Shown here in pieces: positions 34,251 through 46,300 of a stretch of DNA of 64,000 nucleotides. A program made the translations under genes and the position numbers. How positions within the stretch are numbered: position 1 is the first letter of the stretch; each line of letters starts with the position of its first letter. The notes beneath the pieces were generated by a model, which had not been told where the DNA came from, made no database searches, and worked only from the letters and a program-made list of their open reading frames with translations. The DNA is from Symsagittifera roscoffensis (Eukaryota; Xenacoelomorpha; Acoela; Convolutidae), in assembly GCF_963678635.1 (NCBI RefSeq), contig NC_087069.1:35195959-35259958 (forward strand). The letters run 5' to 3'.

Positions 34251-35462
34251 TTCAAAGTCGAGGAGTTGATCGGGAGTCTCTGGGAACTATTAAAATTGGA
34301 GATGGTATTTTAAAAAGTGTGAGTTGATCTGAGCCCTTGAGTGGTGAGTTAGAAGCAAAACTAGGAAGCAGGAGGAGGTGAGGTCTGAAATTGAATTGAG
34401 AGAACCGTGGCGTTGTAGATTGGATGAATAGGAAAGGGAACGGTTGAGGGATCCGACTTATCGGCTCATCGTGTGCTAAAATGATGATTGTTCCGAGCAC
34501 AAAAATTTAACAAGTGTGGTTGTTCCACAGTTTGTTCATTTGTGTCTTCTATAGTTGGTTGTTGGACTGCTATATGAGATATAGGGCTGCGTTGTAAGTT
34601 TTTAGTATGTATTGGACGTTCGGAGGTCGAGGGATTATTTCTACAGCTTTGTGGTTTCAATGGTAGAGGATGGTTGTTGTGAAAACTATTTAAATGTGAT
34701 GATGATTTAGGTGTTGTATTTGTAATGTCTTGTGGACTACCATTTTTTCGTTTGGTTTTGAAGGCAGAATTTTTTGTATTTGTTTGTTTGTGCGTCAAGG
34801 AGAGATTTATTAATTTAGGCGGAAAATAATTTGAAAAATCCTGCAAAGCAAATGAGTGCTACAATAGCTTGTCTATTTATTCGTGTATGTATCGCACATG
34901 TAACTAGATTCCTTAAAATAGTGAAAAAAGGAATACTATCAAATCAAACATTGCGTATAATGTAGTCAATCTTTCTAAGGTATAGTAGTGCCACCATAGA
35001 AATGCTAGGAGTTCATTTTTGCTGTGTAAAAACCAAAATATTTTGATTAGAGGAAAATCTTTTCTCCATTTAGGTATGTGTAGTGTTTATTCTCTCTAAA
35101 ATATTCACTGTATTCTTTTTAGTAAATGTCGGAAAAACCTACAGTTTCAGTAAGTTTTCGTACGTATTGACCGATTGATTGTCTCTGGATTGTGTCCAAT
35201 TTAGTGAGAAGCTCTTGAAATTGCGGTGTTTCAGTATGATGATGTTTGTCGGATTTTGAATAAGTTCCTTTTGAATAAAGATCTATATTTGGGTTACGAA
35301 CGATTGCACGTATACTTTCAGGTAAAATTTCTTTGAAGATGGCATAAAACTAAGGTACAGTGTCAGAAAAAAATATTATATTCGTTTAGGTTAAGCTGAT
35401 TCAGACGTTTGGGTTAGGCTTTTTTCAGACACAAATGGAACAGCTATATCCCAAACCCATGT

Positions 35463-38400
35463 TCGGCGTGAGAGTATCTAAAAAAGTTGCTCTTTGTTTT
35501 TATAAATTAGTTGTATGTGTTGGTAGCATTTTTTGTCTTCAAAAACACGGAGTGCTGAAACATTTTTAGTGCAAGTGTAATACCAAAGAATGTTTCCTTC
35601 GTAGTCAGTGAAATTTGAAGGACTGCCTGACAAAAGATATCATGCGTAGGTTATTTTGAGTACTGCTAATGCAAGAGATTGTAGTATTTGTGTTATTTCT
35701 AATTCACATAGTTGATGGAGTGCTTCTGTTTCGGAAAAGGACATTTCTTGGAAAATTTAAATTATCGTGTAATCTTATTTCATATCGAGGTGAATATTAT
35801 AATGGATGGCGCCAAAGTAAGTATTTTTCATTAGTGAGATTTCATGTAATCTTGTAATATCTTTACTTTCTGGACGCATTTTTTGTAGGAGTAACGGAAC
35901 CACCGGAGAAAAAGTTCGTCCAGAAATCAAAGATAGTACAAAATAACAAGAAACCCACTGATGAAAAATATTTATTTGGCACCATTCATTCAAATTTTGG
36001 AGATGAAAGATTTTTTGTCTTCTCTGTGTTGATCTTGTTCGAGAAAAAGTTAGCTTGTTTTCATGTCGAAACTTTTTTTGATTTCGACAAGAATTTCTGA
36101 ACATTGTGTTTGGAAAAGTATTTTGGGGTATTTGCATGCTACTTAAACTTCAGGCTAGATTTGATAACATGTTATTATATTTTCTATACCATGTATGTTT
36201 TCAAATTGACTTTGGTTGTCATTGTTCGGTCAGGGTTAATCTGATCGAGAGGTGTTGATTGTTTGTAGTATTTTTTGCGAAATTTTATCAATTTTGCTTG
36301 AGTTTTAGCTACTTGGAATGGGGTACATGTGTCTTCAGGGAACCAAACTAGGGTTGCTCGTGTTCGCAGAGTGGGATCGCAAAATCCTTGATTTTTTTTT
36401 CAAATTAGGCAAAAAACTTGATATAATATTGTATCGTTTTTCAAATCTCGTGTTATTTGTACCTTTTCTAGTTGAGTTTTCCTATCAAAAAATATTATTT
36501 CTTGCATGCCTGAATTTTTTGTGCCTGCTTTACAAATTGATGGGTTGTTGATTCCAAAATGAGGGATCCCTTTTTATCGGGTAAGTCAAAATTGAATGTC
36601 CATGTGCGCAATGATACGGAAATTTATCGTCTGGTTGCCAATGACCTCGGTGGTGTTTAAGTTTCGCTTGATGGGCAGAGTCCGGAAAAACTTGAAATTG
36701 TACAAGTTTACGGTTTCCGTTTTTGTTTTGTAGCTATATTTGAATGTTTGTATTCGTTTTTAAAATCTTCAGGGTCAAGATGTGATAGTCTTTCTTCATT
36801 ATTTTATGTAAAGATTCACGCTCGAAACTGTTTTTGTTTCCATTTGAAAATTGTGAACAATGTTTTTTCTTTTCAGAGTATTTTCCCGTGAATTTATCTC
36901 CTGCTACAGTTGTAGCTCGGGCTTTCGAGTAAAGTGTAGCTACTACAGTTGTTGATTTGATATCCGGTGATTCAGATTCACATTTTGAAACTTGAATAAA
37001 TGCGTTTATATCAATTTTTTTGTTGATCATCTTCAGAACCATAGTGCGTTAGAAGGAGATCTTGTAGTTCTGTTCGGAGGGAAGGATTTTGTTGATTTAT
37101 GGCTTCAAATTTTATTAATAGAGAGAGAGTATTAATTTAAAAAATTATTAAAAGATACATGGTCGGCGTGAGAGTATCTAAAAAAGTTGCTCTTTGTTTT
37201 TATAAATTAGTTGTATGTGTTGGTAGCATTTTTTGTCTTCAAAAACACGGAGTGCTGAAACATTTTTAGTGCAAGTGTAATACCAAAGAATGTTTCCTTC
37301 GTAGTCAGTGAAATTTGAAGGACTGCCTGACAAAAGATATCATGCGTAGGGTATTTTGAGTACTGCTAATGCAAGAGATTGTAGTATTTGTGTTATTTCT
37401 AATTCACATAGTTGATGGAGTGCTTCTGTTTCGGAAAAGGACATTTCTTGGAAAATTTAAATTATCGTGTTATCTTATTTCATATCGAGGTGAATATTAT
37501 AATGGATGGCGCCAAAGTAAGTATTTTTCATTAGTGAGATTTCATGTAATCTTGTAATATCTTTACTTTCTGGACGCATTTTTTGTAGGAGTAACGGAAC
37601 CACCGGAGAAAAAGTTCGTCCAGAAATCAAAGATAGTACAAAATAACAAGAAACCTCACTGATGAAAAATATTTATTTGGCACCATTCATTCAAATTTTG
37701 GAGATGAAAGATTTTTTGTCTTCTCTGTGTTGATCTTGTTCGAGAAAAAGTTAGCTTGTTTTCATGTCGAAACTTTTTTTGATTTCGACAAGAATTTCTG
37801 AACATTGTGTTTGGAAAAGTATTTTGGGGTATTTGCATGCTACTTAAACTTCAGGCTAGATTTGATAACATGTTATTATATTTTCTATACCATGTATGTT
37901 TTCAAATTGACTTTGGTTGTCATTGTTCGGTCAGGGTTAATCTGATCGAGAGGTGTTGATTGTTTGTAGTATTTTTTGCGAAATTTTATCAATTTTGCTT
38001 GAGTTTTAGCTACTTGGAATGGGGTACATGTGTCTTCAGGGAACCAAACTAGGGTTGCTCGTGTTCGCAGAGTGGGATCGCAAAATCCTTGATTTTTTTT
38101 TCAAATTAGGCAAAAAACTTGATATAATATTGTATCGTTTTTCAAATCTCGTGTTATTTGTACCTTTTCTAGTTGAGTTTTCCTATCAAAAAATATTATT
38201 TCTTGCATGCCTGAATTTTTTGTGCCTGCTTTACAAATTGATGGGTTGTTGATTCCAAAATGAGGGATCCCTTTTTATCGGGTAAGTCAAAATTGAATGT
38301 CCATGTGCGCAATGATACGGAAATTTATCGTCTGGTTGCCAATGACCTCGGTGGTGTTTAAGTTTCGCTTGATGGGCAGAGTCCGGAAAAACTTGAAATT

Positions 38401-38863
38401 GTACAAGTTTACGGTTTCCGTTTTTGTTTTGTAGCTATATTTGAATGTTTGTATTCGTTTTTAAAATCTTCAGGGTCAAGATGTGATAGTCTTTCTTCAT
38501 TATTTTATGTAAAGATTCACGCTCGAAACTGTTTTTGTTTCCATTTGAAAATTGTGAACAATGTTTTTTCTTTTCAGAGTATTTTCCCGTGAATTTATCT
38601 CCTGCTACAGTTGTAGCTCGGGCTTTCGAGTAAAGTGTAGCTACTACAGTTGTTGATTTGATATCCGGTGATTCAGATTCACATTTTGAAACTTGAATAA
38701 ATGCGTTTATATCAATTTTTTTGTTGATCATCTTCAGAACCATAGTGCGTTAGAAGGAGATCTTGTAGTTCTGTTCGGAGGGAAGGATTTTGTTGATTTA
38801 TGGCTTCAAATTTTATTAATAGAGAGAGAGTATTAATTTAAAAAATTACTAAAAGATACATGG
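35463..38863. repeat. 1.7-kb tandem duplication, nearly identical
   Basis: 35463-37162 (1700 bp) and 37163-38863 (1701 bp). I counted only about four differences, including one inserted T near 37654. All ORFs within are duplicated at a 1700-1701 bp offset. Each copy ends ...AAAAGATACATGG. It lies inside the env-like region of element 4. Either a very recent duplication or an assembly artefact. Confidence 0.95.
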
Positions 38864-39323
38864 TACGATAGTCGTGAAAGGGGATTGTAAAAAATTGGCG
38901 GGGGTAAAGATTGAGCAGTGGTGTCCTATATTACTAAGTTTTACTGTTATTTCAAATTTAAGGGTTAAAATTTGTTCTCAAATTATTTCGATATTCTGTT
39001 CTTTAACATCATTGTGTAAATCGTGTCTGTATTGTCATCTGTTGAGTGCCTTTATGGCTTCAAATTTGATTTATGGCTTCAAATTTTATTAATAGAGAGA
39101 GAGTATTAATTTAAAAAATTATTAAAAGATACATGGTACAATAGTCGTGAAAGGGGATTGTAAAAAATTGGCGGGGGTAAAGATTGAGCAGTGGTGTCCT
39201 ATATTACTAAGTTTTACTGTTATTTCAAATTTAAGGGTTAAAATTTGTTCTCAAATTATTTCGATATTCTGTTCTTTAACATCATTGTGTAAATCGTGTC
39301 TGTATTGTCATCTGTTGAGTGCC
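38793..39323. repeat. 273-bp-offset tandem duplication
   Basis: 38793-39050 recurs at 39066-39323 with very few changes. The first ~70 bp of the unit, ending AGATACATGG, is the same block that ends both copies of the 1.7-kb duplication. Confidence 0.9.
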
Positions 39324-39969
39324 CAATTATGGAGTCTATTGCTATCAAGATGTTGTTCAAAAAAAGAAGGGGTACTACAATTGGGTTCCAATCTAAGCGT
39401 AAAGATGTACTTGTACCTTGTAGCTCACGATATGCATCGTCTAGGAGACTTCAAAAGTTCGTGTGGAATTTAGTTGAAGGTGTTTGGACTGTGATTGAAA
39501 GTGTTGATGGAAGTGATAATGTTTCTGGTAGAGGTAAAGAGGTATCTGAAAAATTTCTACTTGGTAATTTACAAGGTTGGGTTTGTCTTGGGAAAATATG
39601 TGCGTCATCCAATGCGCTAGTCTTTGTGATAAATTGGGTTAATAAAGTGGTTTTCACGAAATTGTTCCGAAGTAGATGTTGAACCTAATTAATCGGATGA
39701 AAAGTTTGGTGTATTTTGTTTGGAAATGTTTCGAAGCGGTAGAGGGGGGGAGTGCTTTGTATCGTACTATTTGAATGAGCAAGAGGGGTTGTTGATGGTT
39801 AAGAGTGGATTTTGAACTGTACTCTTGGGGTGGTTAGATTTCTTTCGCGTCGGGTTGAATAATTTGTCTGTATTTCGTACTTGGCATCATTTTGCCTTGA
39901 ATGTCTCGTTCTGTTAAGCTCTTGTAGTAGTGCAGGGTAATTACTATGGTTTGGTTCGTGCTGTGGTTC

Positions 39970-41205
39970 AATGAGGGGTGCGTGACAAATGGCTGGAATT
40001 AATGGTTCAATAAATGAGCGATTTTCTACAAATGAGATACGGATAGATGGTTGCGGTTGATTTGATTGACTAGATGTAGTCATTGTTGGGGGGTCTTGAA
40101 ATGGGTTGCTCGGTGGGGAATCCTTAATAGGGTTTGGATTAGCAATTTTGGTTTTTTCTTTATTTAAATCTGAGTTCTTGATAAGATTCTTCTGCAAAAA
40201 TGATCCTTAAAAAAACTGCTAATACAAAAACAAATACTGCCTTCTTCAAGCGTTTATGTAATGTCAGAATTAAAAAAGCTAAAAACGTGAGAAAAATCAT
40301 AAAAAAAAAACAAAAAATGTCTTTTATTTTTAGTAAACTTTTAAACATTTTTAGAAAAATCAAGTTTCGTACCTGATTAGGTGATTAATGGGTTTGGAGA
40401 AAAAAAGATAGGTCTAGATGAGGAAAAAGAACGCTGAGAATTGACTACAAAGGTTAGAAAAATGAGAACGGCAAGTGCTAGTTCTAGAAAATCACTTATG
40501 AAAAAAATACCAAATTGAAAAACGTCGAAAAGGTTGAAAGAAAGCTTGAAATGACTATTTTCATGTTAGGCAGTTGATGTAATGAAGTGTAAATAGTACA
40601 AGTTGGTGCGAGCTGGGGTTTTCTGAAGGGTGCGTGACAAATGGCTGTCATTAATGATTCAATAAAGGATGCGTGTCTTTCTACAAAATTATAGGATTTT
40701 TCTACATATGAGATATGGATAGATGATTGGCGTTGATTTGTTTGTTGGGGGGTCTTGAGTTATGTTGCTTGGTGGGGAATCCTTATTAGGGTTTTGATAA
40801 GCAATTTTGAATTTTTCTACATTTAAGTCTGTGTTCTTGCAAAAATGATCATACAAACTACTGCTAGTACAAAAGCAAATATTACCTTCTTTATGCGTTT
40901 ATATAGTGTCAGAATTGAAAAAGCTAGAAACGTGAAAATATTGTAAAAAGAACAAAAATAGAGTAGACTTTCATATATAGTGGACTATTAAACATTTCGT
41001 ATAAGTTTCGTACCTGATTAGGTGATCAATGGGTTTGGAGAGAGAAAAATTGGTCTAGATTAGGAAATATAAAATTAAGAATTGGCTACAAATGTTAGAA
41101 ATATGAAGACGGCAAGTTCTAAAAGATCATTTATGTGAACAGAATATCAAATTGAAAAACGTTGAAATGATTGAAAGAAAGACTGAAATGACTATTTTCA
41201 TTTTT
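39970..41205. repeat. older ~645-bp tandem duplication
   Basis: GGGTGCGTGACAAATGGCTG is at about 39976 and 40630, GGTGATTAATGGGTTTGGAG at 40380 and (GGTGATCAATGGG) 41022, with good similarity in between. Unlike the 1.7-kb unit it has many differences, so it is older. It covers the hydrophobic N-terminal part of the env-like region. Confidence 0.8.
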
Positions 41206-41210
41206 GTAAT

Positions 41211-42399
41211 GAGTTGGAAAAAAGCATTTGAAAGTGTTTTTCTTTCGAAGTTTGAATTAAGTTGCGTCAAATTTTTAAATTATTTTTGACCAGTGGGTTG
41301 TATATGGAGAGTTTTTGATGAAGAGAAGTCTGAATGTCTAGGTATTAACTTTCTGATTTTGTTTTTGTGTGTGGGGTGATTAGGGATTTTTGGTAGATAG
41401 AATGTCTTCAGGTTAAGTGATCCGGTTGAATTTGGTCTTGAGGCTTATTTATAATTTTCCTATTGGTTAAAATCGGGAAATACGTCGAGAAGAATTCGCT
41501 TTTGTGTATTGGTTGATAGAAGAGGGTCGTTACTGTTATGCGATATTTATTTAGTTTACCAAATAGAAGGTTAGTACTTATTTTGACCTGGAGGTCCTTG
41601 AGTTATAGTTACAGATCTAGTTTGATTTGGAATTTTATCGGCTAAAAAAAGTGGTGATCTTTGAAGAAGTATTAGATGATGTCAAACCATTTTGATTGGT
41701 TGATTTTGAGCTAGTTATTTTGAGAGAGAAAACGAATTTTTTTTTTGAAAAAATTCCTTCAAGTTCTCACAAAAAACGTTATCTATGTTTTTCATTAATC
41801 AGAGATTTTCTGAAATTATACGTTCTCTAAGTTTTTTCGATTGTGGAATAAAAGTTTTGTGGTCTTTTTTTGTTTGACATTGAAGATATTATGATTTTTT
41901 TATGAAATTTACGATTTGTTCTTTATTTTTGATTTGTTGGTTTTGTATGTTTTCTAGTTTTCCACTTGGAGTTAGATCAGGTGGTTTTGGTAATTGATTG
42001 AAGTGGGTTGTTTCCGGTTAATTTTTAGTGTCTGTTTTTCTGCCGACATTGTGTAGTACTGTAAAGGAATGAATATAATTGCGTTAAATCACGAAGGGCG
42101 TATTGTTCGGGAAGTATGGAAAGATGATTTCTATTTTGTACGATTTATTTTTCGTTGTGATCTATAAATTTATATGTGACAATGGTTGGTTTGTCAATAA
42201 TTTGATATGGTCCTGTTTGAATGGGTTGAGATTTTAAAAAAGTTTTTTTTTTGAATTATAAAGTTTGGAAATAAAGCAATTGTTCCTTCTTTCCAGTTTA
42301 ATGCTGTTGTATTTTTTGTCTTTACTGAATATTTTGTCTTTGCAACCACTTCTTGCACTTTTCAGATAATTTTCCTTGTATTTTTCATCTTTAATCAAA
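41211..42399 (-). pseudogene. integrase C-terminal region and junction of element 4, too decayed to read
   Basis: T/G-rich on the plus strand like the rest of the element. Lies between the integrase core and the env-like region. No readable motif over more than a few residues. Confidence 0.35.
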
Positions 42400-43050
42400 A
42401 GCCATTTTGTTTGTTTTCCAGAGGCTTACTTTAACATTTGTGGTTGACGAAAACAATCTTCATCATGGAGTGTTAGGTTGAAACAAATTGAATCTTTATT
42501 TGGTTGACAGTAACCTTGTGCAATTTTGAGGAGTTTGCTGTGAGTATTATAGGTTTGCGTGGTTTTTGCTTTAAAACTAGTTCATAGCGTGATAGTCCAA
42601 GTTCTGTGGTAATTTGAGAATTAAATGCTATTGGAAACAGTTTTACGTCTGTTGACCATTCGGTGTTTTTTTTTCGTTTCCGTTAATTATACATCGAAAG
42701 TATTCTTGTAGTGAATGTTTCATGCTTTCAACTAATCCGTTGCTCATGGGCATGTGATGCTCTTGATTTATATTTAAAATTGTTTAGGTGACATAGTGTA
42801 ATTATTTCGATTTTTTTGAATTCTATTCCTTTATTTGTAACTAGGATTTCGGGTAATCCAAGTTTGGCTATCCAGTGTTCACGTAAGGTTGTGTGAGCAT
42901 AAAAACCGTTAGATCGGGCACCTGCTTGAGTGCTACATAATTTGTAAATGCATCTACTATTACCATTATATACGAATTTGCTTCTGTGGAGGGTGATATA
43001 GGCCCTTTTGTATCGAATCAGTATCTATGATTGAAAAATAATCTTCGTCC
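42400..43050 (-). pseudogene. pol: integrase core of element 4
   Basis: Minus strand reads GPISPSTEANSYIMVIVDAF (following SFDTK, first catalytic Asp) at about 42990 and NGLVESMKHSLQEYF (catalytic Glu) at about 42725. Between them, where the middle Asp should be, the frame changes repeatedly and the expected DNG reads as NKG. So this copy is inactive. Confidence 0.7.
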
Positions 43051-43859
43051 CTTAAAGTCTTGTTTTTCTGCTTTTTGTTTATGAAGAGGAAACGTTTTTT
43101 TGAAATAACTTGAAAACCAATAACTGCAAAGTACTTCAACCCAAATTGGAGCGTTTGGAATAAAAATTCTGAATGAATTTCGAATATGTTTTTTTTTATT
43201 CTACATATCCTTTGTATGCAAAGAAAGTAAAAACTGAAATGCGATCTTTATTCACTAGACAGTATACTATCGTGTTTTGTTGATGGTATTCTAAAATGTC
43301 AGTTTTTTCATTTACTGTTGTCTCGTTAAATTTCGGACTAACGTCTGATTTCCTAATCTTGTGGTATCTGTTTTAATGGGTTTTGTTTGGTATTTATGCC
43401 AAAATTTAAATTGTCTGATACCTGTCGGGATTTTAAGGTTATTGTAATAATTGAACGGCCAACTTTTCAGTGTTACGGAATAAAATAATTTGAATTTTCG
43501 TAGAGGGGTTTAGTATGTAAAGAGTCGTAAATCAAAAAGTTTATTGGTTGTATAAATTTGACTCGAATCGGGTGGGCCTGACAAATTTATCATATCCGTG
43601 AGGTCTTCCTCTTCTATTAAGGGGAATGATTCATTTTGTTGTGGTTTTTGTTCATATGATTTTGTTTGTGAGTTATTTTTTATCAACAATGCGTATGTTA
43701 TGGGTTTAAATGTGTTTTTACCAAATAGATCTACTTCATATTGATTCTTTTGGCAATCTAGGTTTAGTGGAAAGTTTTCTAAGCTCTTTATTTGTTTAGT
43801 ATCCGAGTCCGTTTTTAATGCGTATATACATTTTAATCGTTGTGATTTTTCGTCTTTTG

Positions 43860-45355
43860 CGAGAAAGAATTGTATATTTTATGGCTTTTCTACAATTGTC
43901 TTTCGTTCGAGAGTTTTTCGACTAAGTGTATCTGCTGAAGCAAGGTTTTTGCCTCCTGTCCAAACTATATTTAGGTTTAGAAAGTTCATTAGATTAAGTT
44001 GAATTCTATATACTCTGTAATTAGGTTTAGTGTGAAAAGGAAAACTATAGGTTTATGATCTGTAAATAAAACTGTTGTGTGTTTTGATACAAGAATTAAA
44101 AATTCATATTCTGTTAGTATATTTATTATGGCTGTACATTCTCTCATAAGTGTAAAGAGTCTGAGTTCTGCTTGGGTAACAAGTCTTAAATTTGCTGATG
44201 TAAGGTTTTTTTTGTGCCTTGATATGTGAAAGTAAAATTGCTGCGCCAAATCCAAAATTGGAAGCATCACTCAGAGCTTAAAATGGTTGGTTTGGATCTG
44301 AACTTACATTTTTTTCAGCGAGAAGGGTTTCAATTCCATTAAAGTTCTTCTGATGATCTAAAGTCCAGTCGAAATTATTTTGTTGTCAAAAATGCTTCAA
44401 AATGGTCTGAGATATAGTTGATTTTTATTAAAAAAATTTGCTTAAGAAACTTAGCATTCCAAATAATTCTTGGATTTTCTTTTTTTTATGGTGGTTAGAG
44501 TCTTAAAATTGCAGCTTTTCGATTTTCGAGATTTTAAATTTTTTATTGTAATACCTTCACTAAAATGTCAGAGGATTTTTACACGGACAAGGAAACGTTT
44601 TGATTTATCTGAGGCTGCTTTCATGTTTTCTTTTAACCAAATTTGGTGATAATTATCTGAAAATTAAAACAATTCCTGTTTTTTTTGTGATGACTTTTTT
44701 TCTGAGAAATAGTTGTCGAAAATTTTTGCTCCTAAATATTAAAACACGCTGGTGGTTCTATGGATGCTTCATAGAATAGTCTATTAAACTCGTTCTATTA
44801 ATTTTCAATAACGAATTGTGTGACTCGACATGATGGTTTTTAATTATATGCGCAATTCATATTGACAGTGTTATAATAGTGTACGTTTTTTTTAAAATAA
44901 TTATTTAACTGTATGGTTTCTCGGGGTCATTTGCATTTTGATTCATCAACTAGCGAGTTTAGAAATTGCGCGTTTATAACCCATTTAGCGAGAATAATTA
45001 CTGGATTTATAAAAGTGTTTCCTTTAGGTTGTTGTTCTTTGTTTACTGGTGATATAATTGCGAGCGTATTTAGAAATCAGGTTACTTTGTCTTGTAAGTG
45101 TATTGGTAAATGCCTCAGGTTTTATTGAAAATGTGTAACGGTGATTCTTTTTGCAATATCAAAGTTTGATGTAGCATGAACCATGGGATATTTCAACAGT
45201 ATTTTTGCTAATTGTTCCAATTCTTGTTGGTTTATTTGAGAAACTTGAAAATTAGTCAATGTCAGAATTTTGTGATGTTCATATGTGTATTTCGAGACAT
45301 GGAACGTTGGTTTAAAATAGGGGGTTTTTGCAAAATAACTTGAGTTTCTCTTCAA
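43860..45355 (-). pseudogene. pol: reverse transcriptase and RNase H of element 4
   Basis: The 45122-45355 ORF is the RT lead-in (LLKYPMVHATSNFDIAKRIT). At about 44790 a fragment FNRLFYEASIEPPACF matches the RT FYG block, and at 44640-44560 the thumb NMKAASDKSKRFLVRVK appears. I could not find the YxDD motif; the space between these blocks is too short, so it is probably deleted. The connection and RNase H follow in 44390-43870: QQNNFDWTLDHQKNF, SDASNFGFGAAILLSHIKAQ, MRECTAIINILTEYEFLILV, LFTDHKPIVFLF and IVWTGGKNLASADTLSRKT. RNase H catalytic Asp residues are still present. Multiple frameshifts and stops. Confidence 0.75.
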
Positions 45356-45857
45356 ATCAGATGTGTTTTAATCGATAATTCCTTACTAAGTTTTTGTAGA
45401 TTGACAAATGTCTAATATTTTAGAGAAACTAATTACTCTGTTTGCCAAATCTTTTTTCGGGTAAAATTTTGCATTTGTTTCACAGTAGTCTAAAAATCCT
45501 TTATGGAAGTGTAATGTTATCTGGAGTTATCATAAACATGAAATGCTATGCAACCTGTTTTTGTGTTTTTAACTTTTGATCTAGGAAATTATTTCTTTAA
45601 AAGTTTATGGATTGGTTCGAATTCAAGATCAGAGATATATTTTTTTCGTGTTTTTTTTGGTCGTTGTATACTGGTAAATCTGGTTGATGGAGAAATCATA
45701 TGCATGTCCTGTTGTTGGTTTTGAATGTTTTCTATATATATTCTGTAAAAAAAAGAGTTTGAGAGAAATAGGGTTTGTTAACTTAACCTTTGGAAAATTA
45801 TAAAGATGTTTCTTTTCTAAATTTTGTATGTTTATCTTATATTTGCAACTTACTGTT

Positions 45858-46145
45858 TCAGCTAATATTAGTTGGGTTGTACTTAAAAAGGACTCCAATT
45901 ATTTTATGTTTATTATCTGTGATGTGAAGTATTTGTTTGAAGGGTTTCAGTAGGAGTTTATTTAATTCCATTTTTCGTGTTAGGTTATGGAATATTTGAA
46001 ATTTTCCGTAATTTAATAATTTTGTGCCTTGTGCCGTGGCTAGTAGACTAGAAAATTTTGAAGGGGAATTTTTTGGGTGTAGATTTTGGATTTTCTTTTT
46101 CGTATGGATGTTGATAATGTTTGATTCTGCGCCTGAGTCGATCAA
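45858..46145 (-). pseudogene. pol: retropepsin of element 4
   Basis: 95-codon ORF starting at the active site MIDSGAESNIINIHTKKKIQ, followed by LLATAQGTKLLNYGKFQIFH (flap region) and HKIIGVLFKYNPTNIS, where the terminal ILG-type motif should be. The aspartate triad DSG is intact. The protease would cleave Gag and Pol. It is continued in other frames by 45629-45898. Confidence 0.7.
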
Positions 46146-46300
46146 AAAGTTTCTTTCAAGATCTGGTGGTTAAAATGTTTTGTTTTTTGGGCTTTCTAAA
46201 ATACATTTTTTTCTTTTTACAGTGATAATTTGTTTATGGTATTCTGGTATACATAATTCATACTTGTATTTTTTTCAATTTTTTCACAGTACGTGGAAAC

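Larger units (their letters stand above)
34252..41210 (-). pseudogene. env-like post-integrase region of element 4
   Basis: After integrase come several coding-like pieces in the same direction. At 40160-40363 there are two hydrophobic segments (FCFFFMIFLTFLAFLILTL and AVFVFVLAVFLRIIFA), followed by a Pro-rich stretch (39799-40197). In 38.7-35.5 kb are Cys-containing pieces such as KLVQFQVFPDSAHQAKLKHH and WFPEDTCTPFQVAKTQAKLI. At about 35300-35150 is a heptad-like piece (FQELLTKLDTIQRQSIGQYV), then at about 34950 a hydrophobic segment LYAMFDLIVFLFSLF and a basic, Pro/Asn-rich tail (34252-34846). A signal, ectodomain, membrane anchor and tail would fit an envelope-type glycoprotein, but I recognise no fusion peptide or furin site, so env is an inference. 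Badly broken. Confidence 0.45.

Noticed and set aside
35463-38863. The 1.7-kb direct repeats as a pair of LTRs
   Set aside because: They are directly adjacent with nothing between, do not start with TG or end with CA at the borders, and contain coding-like sequence of the surrounding element.
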